DNA of 64,000 nucleotides from Robertmurraya korlensis NBRC 107688. GTDB lineage: Bacteria; Bacillota; Bacilli; Bacillales; Cytobacillaceae. A program made the translations under genes and the position numbers. The notes under the pieces are model-generated. The model worked only from the letters and a program-made list of their open reading frames with translations. It made no database searches and was not told where the DNA came from. The DNA is taken from contig NZ_BCVH01000019.1 of NCBI RefSeq assembly GCF_001591645.1, forward strand, positions 1-64,000. Reading direction: 5' to 3'. Position 1 is the first letter of the stretch, and the number at the start of each line of letters is the position of its first letter. Shown here one piece after another: positions 1 through 9,313 of this stretch.

Positions 1-1
1 C

Positions 2-664
2 GCCGCTGCGAAGGCCAAGGCAGCAGCAGCTGCCAAAGCGAAAGCAGCAGCACAAGGTGGAGCCGCTGGAGACGATGAAAAAGCAAAGGCCATTACAGTC
101 GCGAAAGCGAAAGCAGCCGCTGCAGCCGCTGCTAGAGCCAAAGTCAAGCCTGCTGAGGAAGAAGCTCCTGAAGAACTGGTACCTTCACCAAACCAACCGT
201 ATTTAGATAAATACGTGAAGGTTATTGAAGAGCATCTTGGCAAGGAAGTATTGGAAGATTTCTATATTAATAATCTGTCGAAGGACGTACCAACTTTGGT
301 AGCAAAGCCGGAAACTTATTATAAAGTTGCCGAGTTCCTTCGCTATAATGAGCAGCTTGGCTTCAATTATTTATCAGAGTTTCATGGGGGAGATTTTGAG
401 ACACACATGGAAGTGTATGTTCATCTCTACTCATATAAAAATAGGCAATCCGTTGCGTTAAAGGTGAAGATTGACCGCGAGAAACCTGAGGTAGAGTCGC
501 TTTCGAAGCTTTGGGCAGGTGCAAACTGGCCTGAGTGTGAAGCATATGACTTACTTGGAATTCAATTTAAAAATCACCCGCACTTATATCGAATTATGCT
601 CGGTGATGATTGGATTGGTCACCCTCTACGCAAAGACTATGAACCATACGATGTGGAGGTGTAA
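2..664 (+). CDS. nuoC: NADH-quinone oxidoreductase subunit C (NuoC), 5' end outside window
   Basis: This is the 30-kDa subunit of the peripheral arm of respiratory complex I. The reading frame is open from base 2, so the true start lies upstream. The first ~60 visible residues are an Ala/Lys-rich low-complexity stretch (repeated AKAKAAAA-type blocks, then EEEAPEEL), after which the conserved core begins near base 200. The core ends with the family signature region WPECEAYDLLGIQFKNHP and HPLRKDYEPYD. An in-frame ATG at 215 would give a 149-aa protein, but the uninterrupted frame upstream argues that the Ala/Lys-rich part is translated; such extensions are known for Bacillaceae NuoC. It is followed after 3 bases by nuoD. 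Identity is secure; only the N-terminus is unknown. Confidence 0.93.
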   Translation, partial: AAAKAKAAAAAKAKAAAQGGAAGDDEKAKAITVAKAKAAAAAAARAKVKPAEEEAPEELVPSPNQPYLDKYVKVIEEHLGKEVLEDFYINNLSKDVPTLVAKPETYYKVAEFLRYNEQLGFNYLSEFHGGDFETHMEVYVHLYSYKNRQSVALKVKIDREKPEVESLSKLWAGANWPECEAYDLLGIQFKNHPHLYRIMLGDDWIGHPLRKDYEPYDVEV

Positions 665-667
665 CGA

Positions 668-1768
668 GTGCTTCGAACGGAAGAAATGCTATTAAACGTA
701 GGGCCTCAGCATCCTAGTACGCATGGTGTGTTCCGACTGGTGTTAAAAATTGATGGAGAAATCATCAAGGAAGCGAAGCCGGTTATTGGATATTTACATC
801 GCGGGACGGAAAAGTTAGCTGAGAATCTACAATACACTCAAATCATTCCTTACACAGACAGACTCGATTATTTAGCAGCGATGACAAACAACTATGTGCT
901 CTGTCATGCAGTTGAAACGATGATGGATTTAAAGATACCGGAGCGAGCGGAATACCTGCGAGTAATCGCGATGGAGCTTGGTCGTGTTGCGAGTCATCTT
1001 GTTTGGTGGGGTACATATTTACTCGATATTGGAGCGGTCAGCCCATTTCTTTACGCGTTCCGTGAGCGTGAAATGATTATTAATATGTTAAATGAATTAT
1101 CGGGTGCCCGTCTTACTTTTAACTACATGCGTGTAGGAGGAGTAAAGTGGGATGCACCTGAGGGTTGGATTGAAAAAGTGGGCGAGTTTATCCCATATAT
1201 GCGTGAGCAGTTAAAAGGCTACCATGACCTCGTAACGGGGAATGAAATCTTCATGAACCGGGTAAAGGGTGTGGGTCGCTACACGAAAGAGGATGCACTT
1301 AACTACTCGCTAAGTGGAGCGAACCTGAGATGTACGGGAGTCAAATGGGATCTTCGTAAAGATGAGCCGTATTCAATTTACGACCGATTTGACTTTGATG
1401 TTCCTGTTCAAGAGGGTGGAGACGCGTGGGCAAGATACCATGTTCGTCTAGGAGAACTCGAGGAATCTTTGAAAATTTTAGAACAAGCGGTTGAGCAATT
1501 CCCAAAAGAGGGAGAAATTCTTGCTAAAGTTCCTAAGATTATCAAAGCACCAAAGGGAGAGGCATACGTTCGTATTGAGTCTCCTCGTGGTGAAATCGGC
1601 TGCTATATTGCCAGTGATGGAAAAAAAGAGCCGTATCGTTTGAAGTTTAGAAGACCTTCTTTTTACAATTTGCAAATCCTTCCGAAGCTATTGGAGGGAG
1701 AGAATATAGCAAACTTAATCGCAATTTTAGGTGCAATTGATATTGTCCTAGGGGAGGTTGATGGCTAA
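668..1768 (+). CDS. nuoD: NADH-quinone oxidoreductase subunit D (NuoD)
   Basis: This is the 49-kDa quinone-site subunit of complex I, related to the large subunit of NiFe hydrogenases. The protein has 366 aa, slightly shorter than proteobacterial NuoD as is usual in Bacillaceae. The GTG start at 668 is preceded by GGAGGTGTAACGA, so the RBS lies inside the end of nuoC. The N-terminus shows the hallmark GPQHPSTHGVFRL, which contributes to the quinone cavity, and the C-terminus ends ILGAIDIVLGEVDG, the family's conserved DIVxGEVD tail. Its last base is the first base of the nuoH start, so translation is probably coupled. Confidence 0.96.
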   Translation: MLRTEEMLLNVGPQHPSTHGVFRLVLKIDGEIIKEAKPVIGYLHRGTEKLAENLQYTQIIPYTDRLDYLAAMTNNYVLCHAVETMMDLKIPERAEYLRVIAMELGRVASHLVWWGTYLLDIGAVSPFLYAFREREMIINMLNELSGARLTFNYMRVGGVKWDAPEGWIEKVGEFIPYMREQLKGYHDLVTGNEIFMNRVKGVGRYTKEDALNYSLSGANLRCTGVKWDLRKDEPYSIYDRFDFDVPVQEGGDAWARYHVRLGELEESLKILEQAVEQFPKEGEILAKVPKIIKAPKGEAYVRIESPRGEIGCYIASDGKKEPYRLKFRRPSFYNLQILPKLLEGENIANLIAILGAIDIVLGEVDG

Positions 1769-2781
1769 TGGTAGAGGGACTGCTGCAATCACAACCGGGA
1801 CTCTTAAACTTTGGGATTTTCTTTTTACTAGCAACGGTTCTATTATTAGTTGTTTTGGGATTCGTTACGTATGCAATCTTAGCAGAAAGAAAAGTCATGG
1901 GTTTTATGCAACTACGTCAAGGACCGAATCAGGTCGGCGGGCGCTGGGGACTTTTACAAACGGTAGCCGACGTATTAAAGCTTCTATTAAAGGAAGATAC
2001 GATTCCGAAGCTTGCTGACCGTCCGCTCTTTATCCTAGCACCGGTTATTGCGTTTGCTCCAGCATTCATGGTACTGGCTACGATTCCGTTAACCGATCAT
2101 CTACAATTTGCCGATATTGGTGTTGGACTGTTGTACTATATCGCTATTTCTGGTTTAACAACCATTGGAGTAGTAACGGGAGGATGGGCATCCAATAATA
2201 AGTACGCGTTGCTTGGTGGAATGCGTGCCGCTGCCCAAATGATTTCCTACGAAATACCGCTCGTTATGTCAGTCATTGGGGTTATCCTTTTTGCAGGAAG
2301 CCTGAATTTAAACGATATCGTCGCCGCTCAGGGTGAGCAAGGGTGGTTTATTCTTTGGCAGCCGATCGCATTTCTTGTCTTTATGATAGCATCCGTTGCT
2401 GAATTAAACCGTACACCATTTGACTTACCAGAAGCAGAATCTGAACTAGTAGCCGGATTCCACGTCGAGTACTCGGGCTTCCGTTGGGCATTTTTCATGC
2501 TTGCCGAATATGTATATCTATTCGCAATGGCATCACTAACAACGGTACTATTTTTAGGAGGCTGGCTACCACCGTTCGACTTCTTAGGATTCATCCCAGG
2601 AGCCGTATGGTTCGCCCTAAAATTCAGCGTCGTCATCTTCTTCCTAGTCTGGATCCGCGTCACATTCCCACGTCTAAGAGCGGACCAACTAATGGAATTC
2701 GGATGGAAGGTACTATTACCAGTCGCATTAGCGAATATTTTCTTAACAGCACTTGTAAAAGAATTGTTGAAGCTTTTTTAA
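1768..2781 (+). CDS. nuoH: NADH-quinone oxidoreductase subunit H (NuoH)
   Basis: This is the membrane subunit joining the quinone pocket to the proton-pumping arm. It has 337 aa and about eight hydrophobic segments. Family motifs visible are ERKVMGFMQLRQGPNQVG near the N-terminus, ELNRTPFDLPEAESELVAGF in the acidic loop facing the quinone site, and AEYVYLFAMASL. Its ATG overlaps the end of nuoD. Unlike the rest of the operon, the junction with nuoI is not tight: 159 bases containing a palindromic repeat separate them. Confidence 0.96.
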   Translation: MVEGLLQSQPGLLNFGIFFLLATVLLLVVLGFVTYAILAERKVMGFMQLRQGPNQVGGRWGLLQTVADVLKLLLKEDTIPKLADRPLFILAPVIAFAPAFMVLATIPLTDHLQFADIGVGLLYYIAISGLTTIGVVTGGWASNNKYALLGGMRAAAQMISYEIPLVMSVIGVILFAGSLNLNDIVAAQGEQGWFILWQPIAFLVFMIASVAELNRTPFDLPEAESELVAGFHVEYSGFRWAFFMLAEYVYLFAMASLTTVLFLGGWLPPFDFLGFIPGAVWFALKFSVVIFFLVWIRVTFPRLRADQLMEFGWKVLLPVALANIFLTALVKELLKLF

Positions 2782-2786
2782 AAGAA

Positions 2787-2913
2787 TCTGTTAAGTCAAA
2801 GTGGATTTTACACACGGTTGATTGGAGCGGAAGGCGCTTGACCCATGGGGGATCACCAAACGCCCCCCGGAAAGCAAGCGCCTGGAGCGGAAATCAACAC
2901 CATGTTTAACAGA
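2787..2913. repeat. Bacillus-type palindromic intergenic repeat inside the nuo operon
   Basis: The outer ends are inverted (TCTGTTAA at 2787-2794, TTAACAGA at 2906-2913). Inside them lies a second inverted pair: GTTGATTGGAGCGGAAGGCG from 2817, and its partial mirror CGCCTGGAGCGGAAATCAAC ending at 2898; the segments GGCGCTTG and CAAGCGCC can pair. The motif GGAGCGG...GGCGC...GGAGCGGAAATCAAC is a dispersed non-coding repeat I recognise from many Bacillus genomes. No ORF of its own is supported. Because it lies between co-transcribed nuoH and nuoI, the mRNA would carry a long stem here. Confidence 0.75.
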
Positions 2914-2940
2914 GCCTACTACTAGAGAGGGTGAGTCAAC

Positions 2941-3360
2941 GTGCTTGGATTAGCAAAAGGGTTAGCCTACACACTCAAAAACTTAACGCGAGAAAAAGTA
3001 ACCTACGATTATCCAAATGAGCCGCTGCCACTTCCGGATCGGTTCCGTGGGATACAGAAGTTTTACCCCGAAAAATGTATCGTTTGCAATCAATGTGCAG
3101 CCATCTGCCCAACCGACTGCATTCAACTAACGGGCAAAAAACACCCTGACCCAACCAAAAAAGGAAAAATTATAGATACCTATGATATCAACTTCGAAAT
3201 CTGTATCCTATGTGACCTTTGTACGGAGGTATGTCCGACAGAAGCCATCATTATGACCAATAATTTTGAACTCGCGGAATATAGCCGTGATGAGCTTTTT
3301 AAAAACCTAGAATGGTTAGATGAGAACGATGAAAATATTCGGAAGGTGAATAAAGCATGA
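2941..3360 (+). CDS. nuoI: NADH-quinone oxidoreductase subunit I (NuoI), 2x[4Fe-4S] ferredoxin-like
   Basis: This complex I subunit carries the two tetranuclear iron-sulfur clusters on the way to quinone. It has 139 aa. Both cluster motifs are intact: C46-x2-C49-x2-C52-x3-C56-P and C88-x2-C91-x2-C94-x3-C98-P. The GTG start at 2941 is preceded by AGAGAGGGTGAGTCAAC. The stop overlaps the nuoJ start by 4 bases (ATGA), a typical translational coupling. Confidence 0.96.
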   Translation: MLGLAKGLAYTLKNLTREKVTYDYPNEPLPLPDRFRGIQKFYPEKCIVCNQCAAICPTDCIQLTGKKHPDPTKKGKIIDTYDINFEICILCDLCTEVCPTEAIIMTNNFELAEYSRDELFKNLEWLDENDENIRKVNKA

Positions 3361-3878
3361 CAGTTACGGGTGAATTAATCGCATTTATGTCGCTAGCGCT
3401 CGTTGCGGTCATTGGCGGCGTGCTGTTATTGAATTTGACAAAGGTCGTTCATATGATCGTGGCTCTTGTGTTCACCTTTGTGAGCATTGCGGGGATTTAC
3501 GTCATGCTCTCTGCTGAATTTGTGGCAGCAGTTCAGATTTTGATCTACTCAGGCGCGATTACGATCATTATGTTATTCGGGATTATGCTTACCCGTCATA
3601 ATGATACGAGCGAGCCGGAGGAGGGCTGGATTCGAAAGACTCTTCTCTTTATCGGTGTTCTTGGTTTTGCGGTTGTAATGTATATCGGGGTGTATGATTT
3701 AGACCTGGCCTCTGTACCGAACAACCTTCATGAGAATAATACCGAGCAAATTGGGGTGGCACTTTACTCAAAATTTGTCATTCCCTTTGAAATCACATCT
3801 GTCATCTTGTTAGTTGCACTAATCGGAGCCATTGTATTAGCGAAAAAAGATGATGAAAAGGAGGCGAATAAGGAATGA
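3357..3878 (+). CDS. nuoJ: NADH-quinone oxidoreductase subunit J (NuoJ)
   Basis: This small membrane subunit of complex I has 173 aa and five hydrophobic segments. The conserved stretch [22 protein letters not shown] (TM3, the pi-bulge helix of the family) is clear. A polar loop follows the third helix, and the C-terminus is charged ([11 protein letters not shown]). It overlaps nuoI by 4 bases at its start and nuoK by 4 bases at its end. Confidence 0.95.
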   Translation: MTVTGELIAFMSLALVAVIGGVLLLNLTKVVHMIVALVFTFVSIAGIYVMLSAEFVAAVQILIYSGAITIIMLFGIMLTRHNDTSEPEEGWIRKTLLFIGVLGFAVVMYIGVYDLDLASVPNNLHENNTEQIGVALYSKFVIPFEITSVILLVALIGAIVLAKKDDEKEANKE

Positions 3879-4189
3879 GCTCAGTTCCCGTTTCAGCCTA
3901 CCTCACGCTTGCGTTAATCTTGTTTTGTATCGGATTGTACGGAGCATTAACGAAGCGCAATACGGTTATCGTATTAATTTCAATTGAATTAATGCTAAAC
4001 GCAGTCAATATTAATTTAGTTGCCTTCAGTAAGTATGGGGCGAACCCAGGAATTACTGGTCAAGTGTTTGCGTTATTCTCGATCGCTGTGGCAGCAGCGG
4101 AAGCAGCCGTTGGGCTGGCGATTTTAATTGCACTTTACCGCAACCGGAAAACAGTTAATATTGATGAAATGAACACATTAAAGCACTAG
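3875..4189 (+). CDS. nuoK: NADH-quinone oxidoreductase subunit K (NuoK)
   Basis: This MrpC/NuoK-type three-helix membrane subunit has 104 aa, the usual length. The conserved membrane glutamates needed for proton transfer are in [18 protein letters not shown] (TM2) and [18 protein letters not shown] (TM3). A 104-base gap follows before nuoL. It contains a 7-bp inverted repeat, AACGCAC at 4232-4238 and GTGCGTT at 4264-4270, that could fold just ahead of the nuoL ribosome binding site. Confidence 0.95.
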   Translation: MSSVPVSAYLTLALILFCIGLYGALTKRNTVIVLISIELMLNAVNINLVAFSKYGANPGITGQVFALFSIAVAAAEAAVGLAILIALYRNRKTVNIDEMNTLKH

Positions 4190-4293
4190 ATAAAAAATTA
4201 TGACTCGCTTATTTACAGCGGGCCTCAATCAAACGCACAAAGTAAGGTCAAATAAGAACCGGTGTGCGTTCTAAAAAGGGGATTGTGATATTG

Positions 4294-6159
4294 ATGGAAA
4301 ATGCATGGATCATACCGCTTTTCCCGCTACTATCATTTTTGTTCCTTCTTCTGTTCGGAAAAAAGCTAAAGGAAAACAGCGCCTTTGTCGGTATTTTGCT
4401 AGTGGGTATCTCGTTTGTGTACTCGCTCATCGTCTTATTTGAGCGATTCTCACAACCGACCTATAAAGCAGAGGGCACATGGCTTTCGATCGGAGATGTT
4501 CAACTAACAGCGGGTTTTGAAGTAAACCAGTTAAATGCGCTAATGCTCGTTATCGTATCTCTTGTTAGTTTGCTTGTACATACGTATTCAAAGGGATATA
4601 TGCATGACGATGAACGCTTTCATGTGTTTTATGCGTATTTAGGATTATTTACGTTTGCGATGCTTGGTTTAGTTTTATCACCCAATTTATTACAAACATA
4701 TATTTTCTGGGAATTAGTCGGGGTAGGTTCCTTCCTATTAATCGGATTCTACTTTTATAAGGAAGATGCCAAAAAAGCTGCAAAAAAGGCTTTTATCATG
4801 ACCCGTATAGGGGATGTTGGCCTTTTTATCGGGATGATCCTATTATTCTGGCAGGTAGGTAGCTTTGAATATGATGAGATTTTTGCTGCGGTAGAGACTG
4901 GTTCCATTTCTACAGGCATGATCACATTGACGGCGATCCTTATCTTTATTGGTGCAGTTGGAAAATCAGGTCAGTTTCCGCTTCACACATGGTTACCGGA
5001 TGCGATGGAAGGTCCGACACCTGTGTCAGCACTAATCCACGCAGCAACGATGGTTGCTGCCGGGGTATATTTAGTAGCTGCTTTGTTCCCGCTTTTCACA
5101 GCAAGTGAAACAGCCTTAATGACCGTAGCTGTAATTGGGGCAATTACCGCCATTTTTGCTGCCAGCATTGGTCTAGTTCAAACTGATATTAAACGGATAT
5201 TGGCTTACTCTACGGTTTCACAGCTTGGCTATATGATGTTAGCTCTTGGATCTGCTGGATATGTGGCAGGGGTGTTCCACCTCATGACACACGCATTTTT
5301 CAAAGCCTTGCTGTTCTTGGCAGCAGGTAGTGTCATCCATGCCGTTCATACGCAAAACATTGAAGAGATGGGTGGCTTATGGAAAAAGCTTCGTGTCACT
5401 GGTCCGTTATTCTTAGTTGGAACCTTGGCGATTAGTGGGGTTCCTTTATTCTCAGGCTTCTTCAGTAAAGATGAAATCTTAATTTCTGCTTGGGTTCACG
5501 GAAATATAGCATTATTCTGGTTAGCGGTTATCGCAGCCTTCTTTACCGCTTTTTATATGTTCCGTTTGTTCTTCCTCGTCTTTACCGGTGAGGCTAGAAA
5601 AGAAATCAGGAATGTTCATGAATCTCCTTCAGTCATGACACTGCCAATGGTGGTGCTTGGCGTACTGGCTGTTGTAGCTGGTTATGTGAACACGCCATGG
5701 TTTGGGACATTTTTAGGAGATTGGTTAGTAGAGGGGAATGAAGCGCTTGGTCATGGTCACGTGGAAGGTCCAGCATGGATCATGATTGTGGCAACCCTCG
5801 TATCACTTGCGGGGATTTTCCTTGCGTATCTCATGTATGGGAAAAAGTCTCTATCACGGGATTGGCTATCCAGCCGTGCACCAGTAACGTACAGTGTGTT
5901 ATACAATAAGTACTTTATTGATGAGTTTTATGAGTTAACGATTGTGAACATAACCAAGTTCTTTAGCTTGTTCCTCAAGTATATTGAAGTGTTTATTGTG
6001 GAAGGAATTATCAAGCTGGTCGTGGAAGTTGTTCAAACGTTTGGAAAAACTGGTTCACGCGTGCATAATGGTCAGGTCCAAATGTACGGTACCGTAGCCT
6101 TCGTTGGCTTAGCTGTATTATTTGTCATTTTTGCTGTAACAGGGGGGTACTTCGGATGA
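4294..6159 (+). CDS. nuoL: NADH-quinone oxidoreductase subunit L (NuoL)
   Basis: This is the distal antiporter-like proton-pumping subunit of complex I; 621 aa from the ATG at 4294. An upstream in-frame GTG at 4264 would add ten polar residues (RSKKGIVIL) unlike the family N-terminus. The chosen start follows AAAAGGGGATTGTGATATTG, and a TTG at 4291 is an equally possible start one codon earlier. Conserved regions include FWELVGVGSFLLIGFYF (TM5 glutamate), GKSGQFPLHTWLPDAMEGPTPVSALIHAATMV, the TM8 region and the long C-terminal lateral helix region. Ends 4 bases into nuoM. Confidence 0.95.
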   Translation: MENAWIIPLFPLLSFLFLLLFGKKLKENSAFVGILLVGISFVYSLIVLFERFSQPTYKAEGTWLSIGDVQLTAGFEVNQLNALMLVIVSLVSLLVHTYSKGYMHDDERFHVFYAYLGLFTFAMLGLVLSPNLLQTYIFWELVGVGSFLLIGFYFYKEDAKKAAKKAFIMTRIGDVGLFIGMILLFWQVGSFEYDEIFAAVETGSISTGMITLTAILIFIGAVGKSGQFPLHTWLPDAMEGPTPVSALIHAATMVAAGVYLVAALFPLFTASETALMTVAVIGAITAIFAASIGLVQTDIKRILAYSTVSQLGYMMLALGSAGYVAGVFHLMTHAFFKALLFLAAGSVIHAVHTQNIEEMGGLWKKLRVTGPLFLVGTLAISGVPLFSGFFSKDEILISAWVHGNIALFWLAVIAAFFTAFYMFRLFFLVFTGEARKEIRNVHESPSVMTLPMVVLGVLAVVAGYVNTPWFGTFLGDWLVEGNEALGHGHVEGPAWIMIVATLVSLAGIFLAYLMYGKKSLSRDWLSSRAPVTYSVLYNKYFIDEFYELTIVNITKFFSLFLKYIEVFIVEGIIKLVVEVVQTFGKTGSRVHNGQVQMYGTVAFVGLAVLFVIFAVTGGYFG

Positions 6160-7652
6160 ATTTGATGTTAGCACTCATCGTGTTTTCCCCGTTACTTGGG
6201 ATTCTCGTTTTATCATTGATGCCAAAAATGCAGGAGAGTTCCATTAAGTTGGTCGGGATTCTTGCTACCCTTCCAGCATTGGTTCTTTCATTGGCAGTGT
6301 TTTCTCAATATAAAAATGGAACGGAGCTATTTGCGTATAATCTCAAATGGGACTGGATCCACTTTGGAATGAGTGAAGGAGTATTTGAAATCCCTTTTGA
6401 ACTTGGGGTGGATGGCTTTTCCCTCATCATGGTTGTTTTAACAAGCATTCTTTCGGTGCTGGCTGCCATTGCTTCACTTCATATTAAAAAAGAGTGGAAG
6501 GGTTACTTCATGCTATTCCTTCTTCTTGAAGTAGGAATGCTTGGCGTATTCGTTGCAGAAAACCTTATTCTGTTCTTCTTATTTTTTGAAATCACACTCA
6601 TTCCGATGTTCTTTTTAATCGGAAAATGGGGCTTTCATGAAAAAGAAAAAGCGGCTTATAGCTTCCTTATTTATAATGGACTTGGTTCAGCGGTTCTGTT
6701 GATCGTGATTATGGTGTTGTTCGCTCGTACAGGAACATCTAATATCGATGTCTTGCAGCAATTGCTTACGGCGGATGCAGGTCATGCAAGGATCACAGAT
6801 AACGTAAAAATGGGGTTATTACTAGCATTATTAGTTGCATTCGGGGTAAAGCTACCAATTTTTCCGTTACATACTTGGATGCTTCGCGTGCACGTTCAAG
6901 CACCACCGTCAATCGTAATGCTACACTCAGGAATTCTTTTGAAAATTGGGGCATACGGGTTAATTCGCTTTGGGATGGGGATTTTCCCAGAACAATTCAC
7001 CTCGATCGCATGGTTGCTTGCGACATTAGGTGTCGTGAACTTGCTGTATGGCGCGTTCCTTGCACTGATTCAAAAGGATTTCAAAATGGTGCTGGCATAC
7101 TCTTCGATTTCTCATATGGGAATTGTGTTAATCGGAGTGGGTGCTCTTAATGAAGCTGGTATTCAAGGAGCGATCTTCCAAGTCGTTTCTCACGGATTGA
7201 TTTCTGCATTATTGTTCTTTCTAGTGGGAATCTTTTACGAGCGTTTCCATACGTCTGAGATTACGAAGCTTGGTGGAATGGCGAAGGGAATGCCAATTAC
7301 GGCTGGGTTTTTACTGGCTGGGGCAATGGCTTCACTTGGTCTACCTGGAATGAGTGGATTCGTTAGTGAGTTCATGGCATTTTTAGGATTATTTGATGCG
7401 ATGCCAGTTCTTGCTGCTGTTGGCTGCTTGGGCATCATTTTAACAGCCGTCTACTTACTTCGAGCCGTGTTAGGAATGACGTTTGGAAAAGCACAGCGAG
7501 AATTCACAGGTGTATCGGATATTAGTTCATTTGAATGGGCGCCGGTTCTCGTTCTAGTCGCATTAATTGTGTTAATCGGTGTTTACCCAAGTGTACTGAG
7601 CGAGCCACTACAAGCCACACTTGAGACTATCATGCTTGGGTTAGGAGGGTGA
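6156..7652 (+). CDS. nuoM: NADH-quinone oxidoreductase subunit M (NuoM)
   Basis: This is the second antiporter-like subunit of complex I, 498 aa with ~14 hydrophobic segments. Conserved features are FFEITLIPMFFLIGKWG (TM5 glutamate) and KLPIFPLHTWMLRVHVQAPPS (TM7 region; the family usually has WLPDAHxxAPT, so LPDA is replaced here by MLRV). It overlaps nuoL by 4 bases and is followed by nuoN after 6 bases, in the standard order. Confidence 0.95.
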   Translation: MNLMLALIVFSPLLGILVLSLMPKMQESSIKLVGILATLPALVLSLAVFSQYKNGTELFAYNLKWDWIHFGMSEGVFEIPFELGVDGFSLIMVVLTSILSVLAAIASLHIKKEWKGYFMLFLLLEVGMLGVFVAENLILFFLFFEITLIPMFFLIGKWGFHEKEKAAYSFLIYNGLGSAVLLIVIMVLFARTGTSNIDVLQQLLTADAGHARITDNVKMGLLLALLVAFGVKLPIFPLHTWMLRVHVQAPPSIVMLHSGILLKIGAYGLIRFGMGIFPEQFTSIAWLLATLGVVNLLYGAFLALIQKDFKMVLAYSSISHMGIVLIGVGALNEAGIQGAIFQVVSHGLISALLFFLVGIFYERFHTSEITKLGGMAKGMPITAGFLLAGAMASLGLPGMSGFVSEFMAFLGLFDAMPVLAAVGCLGIILTAVYLLRAVLGMTFGKAQREFTGVSDISSFEWAPVLVLVALIVLIGVYPSVLSEPLQATLETIMLGLGG

Positions 7653-7658
7653 TGAAGG

Positions 7659-9176
7659 ATGGATCTTGAACAAATGTTATCGTATCAATGGGCAATCATG
7701 ACCCCGGAGTTCATCATCCTAGGTATAGCAACCATCCTATCTATTATGGATTTGTTTATGCCGAAAAACCAGGATCGAAAAATTCTTGGCTGGATTGCGT
7801 TCACAGCCATTATCGCAGCGTTTGTTTCTTTACTAGGATTAGTAGATTTAGAAGTAACAAGTATTCTATATGATACGTTTCGCTTAGATTCGTACGCAAA
7901 GGCATTCAAACTGTTACTGTTAATTGGTGCAGCACTCGTGATGCTGCTGGCGATCAGCTATGAGCCAAAGGAAGGGATGAAGGAATACAAGGGAGAGTTC
8001 TACTACTTGTTTTTAACCGCTTTGCTCGGAGCGATGGTGATGTCGTCGAGCGGAGATTTAATCACATTATTTGTTGGACTTGAACTGTTATCTCTTTCTT
8101 CCTATATATTAGCAGGGATTCGTAAAAAGCATCTTCCTTCCAATGAATCAGCGATGAAATATGTCATTAATGGGGGAATTTCAACAGCGGTCACATTGTT
8201 TGGATTAAGCTATGTGTTTGGATTAACAGGATCAACCAACTTAACAGAGATCACGGGTGTGTTATCAGCAAACTTTGATACACAGCAAATCTACTTGCTT
8301 GGGTTGTCCTTTTTACTAGTGTTTGTTGGTTTATCTTTTAAACTGGCATCTGTACCGTTTCACATGTGGGCACCAGATGTGTACCAAGGAGCTCCAACAC
8401 CAGTTACAGCCTTTTTAAGTGTTGTATCAAAAACAGCTGGGTTTGTGATTTTGCTTCGTATCCTTTTGACTGTATACGGTGCGGCACCATCGGGTTCCAG
8501 TACCGCATCATATCCGATGTTGATTAAAATGCAGGATTATATCGCACTGCTTGCAGGAGCAACGATGATTATCGGGAACGTCATTGCATTACGTCAGCGC
8601 AATGTAAAGAGACTTTTCGCGTACTCAAGTATTGCGCATGCGGGTTACTTATTGGTAGCCATAGCGGCTTTATCAGCGTTCATGTTTGATGCGATGTGGT
8701 TTTACTTAGGGGCTTACTTGTTTATGAATCTTGGCGCGTTTGCCATTATTCAGCTGATCAGTGGAAAATCAGATAATGAAGATATTAGTGCATTTGCTGG
8801 CCTTTATAAGCGTTCGCCCATCTTGGCCGTCTCCATGGGAGTGTTCCTCTTATCGTTAGCAGGAATTCCAGGGACAGCAGGCTTCATCGGGAAGCTTAAC
8901 ATCTTTATGGGAACGTTCTATGTAGATCCAGCGCATTATGTGCTAGCCTCGGTCATGATCGCCACGACCGTCATTTCGTACTTCTACTATTTCGGCATTT
9001 TTACACAAATGTTCTTCCGACCAGCAGCATCCGACGAAAAAATCAAGCTACCAGCTGGAATCATCGTCGTGCTCGTCATAACGGTCGCAGCAACCATTGT
9101 GTTCGGTCTATTCCCGAATTTGGCGTTTGACTTCTTACACACGAGTTTCAACGGCTTTTCGGACATGTTTCAATAA
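7659..9176 (+). CDS. nuoN: NADH-quinone oxidoreductase subunit N (NuoN)
   Basis: This is the third antiporter-like subunit and the last gene of the operon; 505 aa. The ATG at 7659 follows GGAGGGTGATGAAGG. Conserved segments: FVGLELLSLSSYIL (TM5 glutamate), FKLASVPFHMWAPDVYQGAPTPVTAFLS (TM7 lysine region) and RLFAYSSIAHAGY. No nuoE, nuoF or nuoG genes follow, in line with Bacillaceae complex I lacking the NADH-oxidising module; the electron donor is therefore not evident from the operon. Confidence 0.95.
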   Translation: MDLEQMLSYQWAIMTPEFIILGIATILSIMDLFMPKNQDRKILGWIAFTAIIAAFVSLLGLVDLEVTSILYDTFRLDSYAKAFKLLLLIGAALVMLLAISYEPKEGMKEYKGEFYYLFLTALLGAMVMSSSGDLITLFVGLELLSLSSYILAGIRKKHLPSNESAMKYVINGGISTAVTLFGLSYVFGLTGSTNLTEITGVLSANFDTQQIYLLGLSFLLVFVGLSFKLASVPFHMWAPDVYQGAPTPVTAFLSVVSKTAGFVILLRILLTVYGAAPSGSSTASYPMLIKMQDYIALLAGATMIIGNVIALRQRNVKRLFAYSSIAHAGYLLVAIAALSAFMFDAMWFYLGAYLFMNLGAFAIIQLISGKSDNEDISAFAGLYKRSPILAVSMGVFLLSLAGIPGTAGFIGKLNIFMGTFYVDPAHYVLASVMIATTVISYFYYFGIFTQMFFRPAASDEKIKLPAGIIVVLVITVAATIVFGLFPNLAFDFLHTSFNGFSDMFQ

Positions 9177-9256
9177 GTAGTTTTGGGAGAAAGACTAGCA
9201 AGAGTTGGGGGACTTTTGCTAGTTACACACGGTAAAATGGGTTTTAATAGAGTGAG

Positions 9257-9290
9257 AAAGAAGAGGGTTGGGGAACCCTCTTCTTTTTTT
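9257..9290 (+). terminator. Rho-independent terminator of the nuo operon
   Basis: A perfect 13-bp stem (AAAGAAGAGGGTT at 9257-9269, AACCCTCTTCTTT at 9274-9286) with a GGGG loop is followed by a T-run. A second stem (ACTAGCAA at 9194-9201, TTGCTAGT at 9216-9223) lies between the nuoN stop and this terminator. Confidence 0.92.
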
Positions 9291-9313
9291 ATAACCTTTG
9301 GGGTTCTCGTAAT

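Noticed and set aside
2484-2909. 141-codon ORF overlapping nuoH and the palindromic repeat
   Set aside because: Shadow frame inside nuoH, extended by chance into the repeat.
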